From: AP-15 sp963772965
GTDB taxonomy: Bacteria; Pseudomonadota; Alphaproteobacteria; ATCC43930; CGMCC-115725
Reading direction: 5' to 3'
Length of the DNA stretch: 64,000 nucleotides
Assembly: GCA_963772965.1 (NCBI GenBank)
Contig: CAVYZU010000004.1
Span: forward strand, 372,001-436,000
Position numbers and translations under genes: made by a program. Position 1 is the stretch's first letter. The number at the start of each line of letters is the position of its first letter. Positions 9,221 to 17,820 of this stretch are shown here, piece by piece. The notes under the pieces are model-generated. The model was given only the letters and a program-made list of their open reading frames with translations. It did no database searches and had not been told where the DNA came from.

Positions 9221-10667
9221 TTAGCCGATTGCCACCGCCTGCGCGCTCCGGCTGAGTGGCGCCATCAGATACAGCCGCAGGGTCAGCAGGACAGCGACGG
9301 TTGCGAGCCCGAGAGCGAGGCCCCACCACAAGCCGACGGGCGCCGTAGCCAAGCGGGAACGCGAAGATCCAACCGCCGAGAAACCCGACACCCCAATAGC
9401 CAAAGCTGGCGAGCAATAACGGGACAAGAGTGTCCCGATAACCTCGCAAAGCGCCTACAGCGATGGTCTGCATCCCGTCGAACACCTGAAAAATCGCGGC
9501 AATCACGATCAAATGCCGGGCGATCAGCACCAGCTTACGATTGGCTGGGTCGGCGGTGTCAACGTACACCGCAATGATCGTCTGGGGGATCGTCCACATA
9601 ACCAATGCCGCAGCCGCCATAAACCCGATCCCGAGAGCCAGCGCCACGAACCCGGCCTGGCGTGCCGCAAAGGGCCGGCCGGCGCCGACCTGGTAGGCGA
9701 CACGCACCGTGGCGGCCTGGCTGAGACCGAGCGGCACCATAAAGCTGATGCTCGCGCAATTGATCACGAGCTGGTGGGCACCGAGCGCGGCTGCACCCAA
9801 AAGCCCGATCAATACGCCAGTGGCAGTGAAGACACCGGCTTCGATCCCTCGGATTGCGCCAATTGGGATGCCGAGACGCAGGATGCTGGCCATTTCGGTC
9901 CAGCGCGCAGCAGCGGCGGCGCGCAACAAATGCAAATCGGCGAAACCAGGCATCGTGCGGATGCACAGCGCGAGGCCAGCCAGCATTAGCCATTGATTGA
10001 TCGCGCTGGCATAACCTGATCCGACGACGCCGAGGGCAGGCGCCCCCAGGTGGCCAAAGATCATCGACCAGCTCAGCAGCGCGTTGCTGGCAACCCCGAC
10101 CAACAGGACCACCATCAGAGCGCGTGTCAGCGAAAACGCCGCGAGCAGGCTGCGCAATACCGCAAAACCGAGGAAAGCGGGTCCGCCCCAAGCCAATGCC
10201 CGCAAGTAATAGTCGATCTCGGCGGCGAGGGCGGCGTTGTAGCCCGCCACCTGAAGCAGGCGGTGCAGCTCCATCAACGCGGCAACGAAGGGCAGTGATA
10301 GCAGGACAGCGAGGACGAGGCCGGCGCCGGCAGTCCGACCGGCGGCGGGGCGATCGCCAGATCCCCGCGCATGCGCGGCAAGCGGCGCCACCGCGAACAG
10401 GATCCCTTGCAGCACGATCCCGAGGGTGAAGTAAAACATTCCGCCGAGCCCGGCTGCGGCAAGCGGCACCGTCCCTAGTCGCCCGACCAGCACAGTGTTC
10501 GTAACACCCATGGCCATCTGCGCCAGATTGGCCGCGGCAAGCGGTGCGGCGAGCGCAAGGGTCGCTCGCAGTTCTTGATGAATTCCAGAGCGCGCCAAAC
10601 CGCGACGTCGCCGCTCGGCTGAATTGCTCGAATTCCATGTGGCTCTCTCTTTTATCCGAGAGGCCAC
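9221..10667 (-). CDS. MATE-family multidrug/Na+ antiporter, frameshifted near the C-terminus
   Basis: About 480 residues with 12 hydrophobic segments. LAAANLAQMAMGVTNTVLVG begins helix 1 of the MATE fold, and the second half repeats the pattern. The main frame runs as far as FAFPLGYGA, after which the neighbouring frame carries the expected last helix (GLWWGLALGLATVAVLL) and a stop, so one indel lies near 9350. The GTG start used here could be replaced by an ATG at 10638 with a good GAGAGAG site, but that would need a second frame change. Directly upstream lie a 27-residue leader frame and an intrinsic terminator, suggesting attenuation control. The protein exports cationic drugs or toxins using Na+ or H+. 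Confidence 0.85.
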
Positions 10668-10692
10668 CGCCGAATTCCGTTAGGACATCCAC

Positions 10693-10728
10693 AAAAAAGA
10701 AGGGCCCCGACGGTCTCAGCGGGGCCCC
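10693..10728 (-). terminator. Intrinsic terminator between leader peptide and MATE gene (putative attenuator)
   Basis: On the minus strand an 8-bp stem (GGGCCCCG paired with CGGGGCCC, loop of about 10 nt) is followed by CTTCTTTTTT. It lies after the stop codon of the short leader frame and about 25-55 bases before the MATE start, so it terminates transcription before the structural gene. A GGGGCCC segment inside the leader coding region (plus-strand 10772-10778) is complementary to either arm and could form a competing hairpin. Confidence 0.7.
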
Positions 10729-10750
10729 GACTTGTCGCGTGTTGGTAAGT

Positions 10751-10834
10751 TTAGCGCACGCGCATACCCTCGGGCCCCACGGCAACGCCGCACGAAAGGG
10801 TGCTCGTCATAAGGGGTAGCGGTGCGCAACTCAT
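10751..10834 (-). CDS. Putative 27-residue leader peptide upstream of the MATE gene
   Basis: A short frame begins MSCAPLPLMTSTL (an inner ATG at 10810 is also possible) and ends GPEGMRVR-stop, 22 bases before the terminator stem. The terminal Arg-Val-Arg matches the +X+ arrest motif known from macrolide-dependent stalling, as in the MRLR of the ErmD leader. Position, size and the following terminator suggest that ribosome stalling on this peptide decides whether the exporter is transcribed. The peptide-terminator-exporter layout is seen directly; drug sensing is inference. No strong ribosome site is visible before the first ATG. Confidence 0.45.
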   Translation of the reverse strand: MSCAPLPLMTSTLSCGVAVGPEGMRVR

Positions 10835-11046
10835 ATTGTGTTGATAGAACACGCGCCGGCATCCGTCAACCCGCGCCTAAGCAGATCGAGGGCGAACTTC
10901 ACCACGGATCGGGTAGTGCATGGCCGGCATGCCGCTCGCCCAGCAGGGGCGTGCACTTCTCAGACCGTAGAACATCGCGTCGGAGATCGCAGGGATATTT
11001 TAGCGGGGTGCACCCTATCACTTCATGCCGGAAATAGGTTTGACGG

Positions 11047-12462
11047 GTGACGCCGATGGCGCGGGATCCGGACAAAGCGGTATTGGCATTGCATAGGTTC
11101 GGGTTTGGCCCGAGCGCCGGTACGATCGCCGCGATCGCTTCCGACCCGCAAGGAGCTGTTGCCGCTGAACTCGACCGACCTGACGCCGGGCAGATCGCTG
11201 ATCTCGGGCTGTTGAGCAGCGATGGCGCATTTCGTGCGGTTTTCGAGTTCAACGCCGAGCGCGCAGCGGAGATAAAGCTGGCGCGTCTTGGTCGCGAGAC
11301 GGCCGCATCGAGTGCGGAAGCCGCGAGCGAAGCGGCGGACAAGCCGGATTCGGGCGCCCCCCGCAAGATACCACTTCCGCGCCGTAATTTTCTCGCCGAA
11401 GCCAAGGCGCGGATCGATGCCGCACGCGAATCCGAAATCGGGTTTGTCGAGCGGCTGGTGTGGTTCTGGTCAAACCATTTCTGCGTTAGCCAAGATACCT
11501 CGGTTATGGCCGGCGGCTACGAACGCGAGGCAATCCGACCGCACGTACTCGGCCGCTTCGTAGACATGCTGATTGCCGCCGAGAGCCACCCGGCGATGCT
11601 GATCTATCTGAATGACGCTCAGTCGATCGGTCCGGACTCGGTCGCCGGGATTAACCGCGGCAAGGGCCTCAACGAGAACTTTGCCCGCGAAATCCTGGAA
11701 CTGCACACACTCGGTGTGCGAACCGGTTATACGCAGGCGGACGTAATCAGTTTCGCAAAAGTGCTGACCGGCTGGACGCTCCGGCCGCCCGTTGCCGACC
11801 CTGATATCGGCGGCCAGTTTGTGTTCATCCCGCGCGCGCACGAGCCCGGCCCACAGACAGTGCTTGGCAAGACTTATCCCGACACCGGCGTCACGCAAGG
11901 GCGCGCGGTACTCGCCGATCTTGCACGCCACCCCGCGACGGCCACGCATATCGCCAGCAAGCTGGCGATCCATTTCATTAGCGATAACCCGCCGCCCACG
12001 GTGGTCGATCGTCTCGCGAAGTGCTTTCGCGAAACCGATGGGGACCTCAAGGAAGTCGCGACGACGTTGGTCATGGCTCCGGAAGCGTGGATGCCGCAGC
12101 GGGTCAAGCTAAAGCGCCCGGGGGAATGGATCGTCTCGGCGTTGCGTGCAACCGGGCTGAGCGGCGACATCCGCCGCATCGTCGGCGCCCAGGCGCAGCT
12201 TGGAGAACCGCTGTGGCGGCCACCGGCGCCCAAGGGTTTTGCTGACGACAATGCGGCCTGGCTCGACGGCTTGGCCGGACGTCTCGAGATCGCCAACGCC
12301 TTTGGCCAGCGCCTCGGACCATCCCTCGATGCGGTCGCCGTCATTGATACGGCACTTGGCCCTCTCGCCTCGGTCGAGACGCGCCAGGCGGTCGCTCATG
12401 CCGAAAGCCGGCCGCAAGCGCTGACCCTTGCGCTGATGGCTCCCGAATTCCTCCGCAGGTGA
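11047..12462 (+). CDS. DUF1800 domain-containing protein
   Basis: 471 residues carrying the DUF1800 hallmarks: LHRFGFGPS at the N-terminus, ERLVWFWSNHF near residue 140, GLNENFAREILELHTLGV near 215 and GYTQADVISFAKVLTGW after it. DUF1800 proteins are almost always encoded next to a DUF1501 protein, as here, where the following gene overlaps the stop by four bases. The biochemical role is unknown. No signal peptide is obvious at this start, whereas its partner has one. The tight overlap implies translational coupling. Confidence 0.85.
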   Translation: MTPMARDPDKAVLALHRFGFGPSAGTIAAIASDPQGAVAAELDRPDAGQIADLGLLSSDGAFRAVFEFNAERAAEIKLARLGRETAASSAEAASEAADKPDSGAPRKIPLPRRNFLAEAKARIDAARESEIGFVERLVWFWSNHFCVSQDTSVMAGGYEREAIRPHVLGRFVDMLIAAESHPAMLIYLNDAQSIGPDSVAGINRGKGLNENFAREILELHTLGVRTGYTQADVISFAKVLTGWTLRPPVADPDIGGQFVFIPRAHEPGPQTVLGKTYPDTGVTQGRAVLADLARHPATATHIASKLAIHFISDNPPPTVVDRLAKCFRETDGDLKEVATTLVMAPEAWMPQRVKLKRPGEWIVSALRATGLSGDIRRIVGAQAQLGEPLWRPPAPKGFADDNAAWLDGLAGRLEIANAFGQRLGPSLDAVAVIDTALGPLASVETRQAVAHAESRPQALTLALMAPEFLRR

Positions 12463-13718
12463 CCGCTATGTTGGCATCCAACACCCCAAGCCGACGCGCG
12501 CTGCTGGTCAGTTCGGGTGCTCTTTTCGCTTGGGCCCAATTTCCTCGCCTTGCGCGCGCGGAAGGCCGCGACCCGCGCTTTTTAGCGATCGTATTGCGTG
12601 GTGCGCTCGACGGGCTTGCCGTCGCGGCGCCGGTTGGCGATCCGCATTGGCGCGAATTGCGAGGCGAAAATGCCCTGACCCTCGATGGCACGGCGCGGGG
12701 GTTGTCGCTCGCCGGCGGGTTTGCACTTAATCCGGCGATGCCGACCCTGCACGAATTTTATCGTCACGGGCATGCAACGATCGTGCATGCGGCGGCAACA
12801 CCCTATCGCGACCGCTCGCATTTCGACGGGCAGGACGTGTTGCAGACCGGGGCGACCAAACCGGGGGCTCTGGATACCGGCTGGCTCAACCGTGCCCTGG
12901 CGTCATTGGCGCCGGAGGGATCGGTCGATCCACATGGAGGCGAGGGCCTCGCGATCGGGCCGGTGACCCCGCTGATCATGCGCGGCCCCGCACCGGTGCT
13001 GTCATGGCAGACGCCGCGACTGCCTCCGTCCGATGACGAGACGAGGCTCCGTCTGCTCGATCTCTATCGCCACACCGATCCGGTCTTGGCGCGGGTGCTC
13101 GAAGAGCGCATCGGGATTGCCACGATCGCGCACGCCAGCGGTATCGACCAGGCGCCGCCGAAGGACAGCGCGACGGGACGACCAGGTGGTATCGCCCAGG
13201 TGCGAGCCTATTTCGTCGAGGCTGCGGGCACCGCGGCAAAGTTCCTCGCCCAGCCGGATGGCCCGCGCGTCGGCGCTCTCGCCTTTGACGGTTGGGACAC
13301 CCACGTCGACGAAGGGCCGGTCAAGGGCCGGCTCACCGATTTGTTGGGGGCGCTTGACGATGCCATGGCTGCGATAGCCGGCAATATGGGCCGTGCCTGG
13401 CACGAAACGGTCGTCGTCGTGATCACTGAGTTTGGTCGCACCGCGCACATCAATGGCGATGGCGGCACCGACCACGGGACCGCGACCGTGGCCCTGCTCG
13501 CGGGTGGCGCGTTGAAGGGCGGCCGGGTCATCGCCGATTGGCCCGGGCTCAGGGACTCCGATCTTTACCAGAGCCGCGATCTGAGGCCGACGACCGATCT
13601 GCGGGCGGTGCTGAAGGGGCTTCTCAGAGACCATCTGCGGGTGAGAGAGGCAACGCTTGCCACAGCCGTGTTCCCAGACAGCGCCGGCGTGCCGCCAATG
13701 CCAGACCTGCTTGCCTGA
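12459..13718 (+). CDS. DUF1501 domain-containing exported protein
   Basis: 419 residues. The N-terminus SRRALLVSSGALFAWA followed by ARA is a likely twin-arginine signal, so the protein is probably exported folded. The DUF1501 (sulfatase-like/alkaline phosphatase fold) features include GALDGLAVAAP, RSHFDGQDVLQ, FDGWDTHVDEG, VVVITEFGRTAHING and the metal-site-like GGTDHG. The pair DUF1800/DUF1501 forms a conserved two-gene unit of unknown function. The start overlaps the end of the DUF1800 gene. Confidence 0.85.
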   Translation: MTAMLASNTPSRRALLVSSGALFAWAQFPRLARAEGRDPRFLAIVLRGALDGLAVAAPVGDPHWRELRGENALTLDGTARGLSLAGGFALNPAMPTLHEFYRHGHATIVHAAATPYRDRSHFDGQDVLQTGATKPGALDTGWLNRALASLAPEGSVDPHGGEGLAIGPVTPLIMRGPAPVLSWQTPRLPPSDDETRLRLLDLYRHTDPVLARVLEERIGIATIAHASGIDQAPPKDSATGRPGGIAQVRAYFVEAAGTAAKFLAQPDGPRVGALAFDGWDTHVDEGPVKGRLTDLLGALDDAMAAIAGNMGRAWHETVVVVITEFGRTAHINGDGGTDHGTATVALLAGGALKGGRVIADWPGLRDSDLYQSRDLRPTTDLRAVLKGLLRDHLRVREATLATAVFPDSAGVPPMPDLLA

Positions 13719-13794
13719 GCGCCTTTGATAGACCGCCGCCAGCGCTCATCCGCTCATTGAGGCGGGCGCAGAACAGAAATCTCGCGCGCGAGGC

Positions 13795-15747
13795 TCAGAT
13801 CTCGACCTGGGCGCCCAGCTCGATGACTTGATCGGCGGGGATGCGAAAAAACTCCGGGGTACGGGTCGCTAGGCGGCTAAGGAGCACATAGAGATGCTCG
13901 CGCCAGCGGGCCATTCCCGACCGCGCTGTCGGTTTGACGTTGGCCCGCCCAACAAAGTAGCAGAGTTTGCCCTCGGCGAGATCGACCCCGGGGATTTGCG
14001 TGCGCGCCAGCTCCCGGGGCACGTTTGGCGTCTGAGCGAAGCCGAAATGCGCGTCTATCTGCCAAAAGCCATGACCCAACTCCCGCCAACTGATCCGATC
14101 CGGGCCCGGGACCCGGGGCATATTGTCGGTCGTGACTCGCACGAGCAGCACAGTCCGGTGCAACACGCGGTTGAATTTCAGATTTTGTACGAGGGTCGGC
14201 GGTACGTGGTCGCGGTGCGTGGACAGAAAGACTACGGTGCCCGAGACACGGGCTTCGGGCGCGGTTTCGCTAATTGCGAGGAAGTCGGCAATCGGCATCG
14301 TCTCGCTCGCGACCCGGTCGAGCACCAGTCGGCGGCCGGTACGCCAGGTGGTCATCAGCGTGAACATAACGAGCGCGATTATCAGCGGGAACCAAGCACC
14401 GCTCGGGATCTTCATTATGTTCGAGCTGAAGAGCGCCAGATCGATCGTCATCATCGGGACCAGCACCGCCCCGATAATCGGCCAGCGCCAATGCCAGATA
14501 CCGCGCATTACGGCTCCGGCAAGCACTGTCGTCAGCGCCATCGTGCCGGTTACTGCGAAGCCGTAGGCCGATGCCAGCGCGCTCGAACTGCGAAAACCGA
14601 CAACCAGGGCCACGACCGCGGCGAGCAGCAGCCAATTGACCTGCGGAATGTAGATTTGCCCGCGCGCCTCGGCGGATGTCTGGAAAACATCGAGCTGCGG
14701 CAACAAGCCGAGCTGGATCGCCTGGCGCGTCAGCGAGAACGAGCCGGAGATGACCCCTTGCGAGGCGATCACGGTTGCCGCGGTCGACACCAACACCAGC
14801 GGGATCAGCCCCCATCCCGGCAGCATATGAAAAAACGGGTTTTCGATCGCCGTCTTGTCGCCGAGGATCAAGGCGCCCTGTCCGAAATAGTTCAGCACAA
14901 TCGCCGGCATCACCAGCCCGAACCAGGCAAGGCGGATCGGGAATCTGCCAAAATGCCCCATATCGGCGTAGAGCGCCTCGCCGCCGGTGATCGCGAGCGA
15001 CACGGCGCCGAGCACGATAAAGCCGCGCATCGGCGAGGCAATAAAGACGGCCGCGGCATGGGCCGGGTTGAGTGCTGCCAGCACCCGCGGCGCGGCGGCG
15101 ATCTGGGCCAGCCCGTCGGCTGCGATCACCACGAACCACACCAGCATCACCGGGCCAAAAAGATGACCCACACGCCGCGTGCCGCGCCGCTGAATGACGA
15201 AAAGCACCACCAGCACGACGACCGTGATCGGCACCACAAACCGGTTCAGCTGCGGGGCTCCGATGCCGATGCCTTCGATGGCGCTTAGCACCGAAATCGC
15301 CGGAGTGATCATGCTGTCGCCGTAAAACAGCGCGGCGCCGCCGATCGCGACCAGGGCAAGGATGTTGCGGGCACGGCTGCTGCGCAGGGTGTCTTGCGCC
15401 AGCGCCAACAATGCCAGTACCCCGCCCTCGCCGTGATTGTCGGCGCGCATCATCAACGAGACATATTTGACGGCGACGACCAGGATCAGCGCCCAGACGA
15501 TCAGCGACAGCACGCCGAGCACGTTCTCCGGCGAAAGCGGCAGCCCGTGCTCCGGATTGAAGCACTCGCGAAAGGTGTAGACCGGGCTTGTCCCGATATC
15601 CCCGAACACGACGCCGAGCGCTGCGATGGAAAGCGCGGTGACGCCCGTTTTATGCGGCGTCCCTCCGTCCTCCTCAGCGTTCAGATCCGCATGCCCGGCG
15701 GGAATGACCTCTCTCGACGATGTACCACGGCTGGCCGGCTCCGCCAT
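13795..15747 (-). CDS. kup: KUP-family low-affinity potassium uptake protein
   Basis: 650 residues, the usual Kup length, with about 12 transmembrane helices in the first 440 residues and a cytoplasmic C-terminal domain. The N-terminal signature GVVFGDIGTSPVYTF is present, followed by ECFNPEHGLP and an EGGVLALLALA segment. The family imports K+ with H+ across the inner membrane. It is transcribed convergently to the DUF1501 gene and away from tRNA-His. No kdp or trk genes are nearby, and no riboswitch-like structure was recognised upstream. Confidence 0.93.
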   Translation of the reverse strand: MAEPASRGTSSREVIPAGHADLNAEEDGGTPHKTGVTALSIAALGVVFGDIGTSPVYTFRECFNPEHGLPLSPENVLGVLSLIVWALILVVAVKYVSLMMRADNHGEGGVLALLALAQDTLRSSRARNILALVAIGGAALFYGDSMITPAISVLSAIEGIGIGAPQLNRFVVPITVVVLVVLFVIQRRGTRRVGHLFGPVMLVWFVVIAADGLAQIAAAPRVLAALNPAHAAAVFIASPMRGFIVLGAVSLAITGGEALYADMGHFGRFPIRLAWFGLVMPAIVLNYFGQGALILGDKTAIENPFFHMLPGWGLIPLVLVSTAATVIASQGVISGSFSLTRQAIQLGLLPQLDVFQTSAEARGQIYIPQVNWLLLAAVVALVVGFRSSSALASAYGFAVTGTMALTTVLAGAVMRGIWHWRWPIIGAVLVPMMTIDLALFSSNIMKIPSGAWFPLIIALVMFTLMTTWRTGRRLVLDRVASETMPIADFLAISETAPEARVSGTVVFLSTHRDHVPPTLVQNLKFNRVLHRTVLLVRVTTDNMPRVPGPDRISWRELGHGFWQIDAHFGFAQTPNVPRELARTQIPGVDLAEGKLCYFVGRANVKPTARSGMARWREHLYVLLSRLATRTPEFFRIPADQVIELGAQVEI

Positions 15748-16090
15748 CTGGTTCTCTCCTAATGGTTGACTTAGGCGGTCCGCAATTATCCCCCAGCGCG
15801 GTCACTCATTGACACATCGAGTGTCGGAGACAGATTCGAGATCCGGTCCTCTAAATGCGAACAGCGATCCGCGAAAGATTTCCCCGCAAGGCGTCCCCGT
15901 GGCTCCTTATACGGCATCTGCCAAATCAGCCGGACTACACACTCGGGTCCGATGGCTTTGGCCAGCTTGTGGGGGCTGGCGGTCTCCGAGCGAGGGAGTG
16001 CCCAGCTTTACGATCATCGCCAGGCCTAAGCCCTCGGGCGGCTCAACTCTCGACGTAGTTTTATTCTCGGCGTAGTTTTATTAAGGAGAC
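15748..16090. other. Intergenic stretch between kup and tRNA-His
   Basis: No convincing gene. A small palindrome (GACAC-ATCGA-GTGTC, about 15812-15827) lies upstream of kup and could be an operator. Just before the tRNA 3' end the 12-mer CGTAGTTTTATT occurs twice in tandem (about 16053-16081). Open frames on both strands here lack start context and recognisable motifs. Confidence 0.4.
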
Positions 16091-16168
16091 TGGGGCGAGT
16101 GATCGGGCTCGAACCGACGACATCCAGATCCACAATCTGGCGCTCTAACCAACTGAGCTACACCCGCC
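16091..16168 (-). tRNA. tRNA-His (GTG)
   Basis: The minus strand folds as a full cloverleaf: acceptor arm GCGGGTG/CACTCGC, D-arm AGCTCAGTTGGTTAGAGC, anticodon arm CCAGA-TTGTGGA-TCTGG with anticodon GTG, and T-arm GTCGGTTCGAGCCCGAT. The extra 5' G (G-1) opposite discriminator C73 is the identity element of histidine tRNA. The CCA end is encoded. Confidence 0.97.
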
Positions 16169-16257
16169 GCCATCACTGGAGTTAGCGGCTCTCACCCAAC
16201 CCGTCAAGGCAGGTTGTCAAGGTTGGGCTTTGCCGCAGCTCCGCTTACATTTCGCGC

Positions 16258-17748
16258 ATGATCAGGGCTCCGGATGGTTGGCGGAAAAAGGCGCTGTTGA
16301 CGCCGCCGCAAATGGGCGAGGCCGACCGGCTGACGATCGCAGGCGGTGTCGCCGGCACGATTTTGATGGAGAATGCCGGCCGCGCCGTGGCCAATGCGGT
16401 TTCGCGGCGCTTCCCGCCGCGCCCGCTCGTTGTCTTGTGCGGGCCGGGCAATAATGGCGGCGACGGTTTCGTCGCCGCACGTATCTTGGCGGAGCGTGGG
16501 TGGCCGGTGCGGTTGGCGCTACTCGGTGAAATCGGACAACTGCGCGGTGATGCGGCCACAGCGGCTGGGCACTGGGGCCGGCCTGTCGAACCATTGTCGC
16601 CGTCGGCGCTCGACGGCGCCGAACTGGCGATCGATGCAATCTTTGGCGCCGGGCTGGCGCGTCCAGTCGAAGGCGCCGCGCGGGCTGTCATCGAGGCGCT
16701 CGGTCGGCGACCGGACATGCCGGTTGTCGCGGTCGATGTGCCGAGCGGCATTGATGGCGGGACCGGCGAGATACGCGGCGCCGCACCCCGCGCGGCGGTG
16801 ACGGTTACGTTCTTCCGCAGGAAACCCGGGCATCTTCTGCTTCCCGGCCGTATACATTGCGGCGAGACCGTACTTGCCCAAATCGGCATTGCCGATGCGG
16901 TGCTTGATGGGGTGGCGCCGGATACCGCCGAGAACGATCCCGCCTTGTGGCTCGAAAATCTGCCGCGTCCACACCTGGACAGCCACAAATATACCCGCGG
17001 GCATGCGCTGGTGGCGGGAGGCGCCGTCATGACCGGTGCCGGACGGCTCGCCGCCCGCGCGGCGGCACGGCTTGGCGCAGGGCTGGTCACGGTCGCCGCC
17101 CCGGAAGCGGTTTTCCATGTCTATGCCGCGGCATTGACCGGGGTCATCGTGCAGCCGATCACGGGTCTTGGCGATTTCCGAGAATTGCTCGCCGATAAGA
17201 GGCGTAACGCGGCACTGATCGGCCCCGGCGCCGGAGTTGGCCTCGAAACCCGAGACAAGGCCCTGGCGATGCTCGCGGTGGGCAAGCGGACAGTGCTCGA
17301 CGCCGACGCCCTGACATCGTTCGCCGGTGACCCGCAAAGTCTGTTCGCCGCGATCCGGTCCCCGGTCGTGATGACGCCGCACGAGGGCGAATTCGCACGT
17401 CTGTTCGATTCGACCGGCAGTAAGCTTGAAAGAGCGCGGCGGGCAGCGCGAACGAGCGGCGCGGTCATCGTTTTAAAGGGCGCCGATACGGTGATCGCGG
17501 CGCCCGGCGGCCGGGCTGCGATCAATGCCAACGCGCCACCCGATTTGGCAACGGCGGGAAGCGGCGACGTCCTCTCCGGTATGATTCTGGGTCTGCTCGC
17601 TCAACACATGGAGCCGTTGGAAGCGGCATCGGCGGCGGTGTGGCTGCATGGCGACGCCGCTTCCCGGATCGGCCCGGGTCTCGTTTCCGATGATCTTATC
17701 GAGGCGCTGATGCCCGCATTTCGCGATCTGATATCGAATAAAAGGTAA
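16258..17748 (+). CDS. nnr: Bifunctional NAD(P)H-hydrate epimerase/dehydratase
   Basis: 496 residues with both repair domains in one chain. The N-terminal epimerase (YjeF_N, about 1-215) shows GTILMENAGRAVA, the GPGNNGGDGFVAARIL loop and VAVDVPSGIDGGTGE. The C-terminal ADP-dependent dehydratase (ribokinase-like, about 225-495) shows TPHEGEFARLF, VIVLKGADTVIA and the catalytic TAGSGDVLSGMI with the Asp base. It repairs hydrated NADH/NADPH formed by heat or GAPDH side reactions. It is followed at once by the malonyl-CoA decarboxylase gene on the same strand. Strong call. Confidence 0.95.
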   Translation: MIRAPDGWRKKALLTPPQMGEADRLTIAGGVAGTILMENAGRAVANAVSRRFPPRPLVVLCGPGNNGGDGFVAARILAERGWPVRLALLGEIGQLRGDAATAAGHWGRPVEPLSPSALDGAELAIDAIFGAGLARPVEGAARAVIEALGRRPDMPVVAVDVPSGIDGGTGEIRGAAPRAAVTVTFFRRKPGHLLLPGRIHCGETVLAQIGIADAVLDGVAPDTAENDPALWLENLPRPHLDSHKYTRGHALVAGGAVMTGAGRLAARAAARLGAGLVTVAAPEAVFHVYAAALTGVIVQPITGLGDFRELLADKRRNAALIGPGAGVGLETRDKALAMLAVGKRTVLDADALTSFAGDPQSLFAAIRSPVVMTPHEGEFARLFDSTGSKLERARRAARTSGAVIVLKGADTVIAAPGGRAAINANAPPDLATAGSGDVLSGMILGLLAQHMEPLEAASAAVWLHGDAASRIGPGLVSDDLIEALMPAFRDLISNKR

Positions 17749-17820
17749 GCACGGTTGGGGGTTGACGAAGGGCGCACGGTTGCGTCAGGTCGGGTCCCGC
17801 AAACAGCTGCTGCAGCTGCC

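Noticed and set aside
9559..10785. 408-codon minus-strand frame overlapping the MATE gene in another frame
   Set aside because: The MATE helices are in the other frame; this frame is Arg/Pro-rich. Only its first codons, from the ATG at 10638, were kept as a possible alternative MATE start.
13894..15288. 464-codon open frame on the plus strand opposite kup
   Set aside because: Composition is rich in Arg, His and Gln as expected for an antisense frame in high-GC DNA; the minus-strand Kup protein is unambiguous.
15809..16075. 88-codon plus-strand frame between kup and tRNA-His
   Set aside because: No start context, no motif and no conserved neighbour; treated as intergenic.
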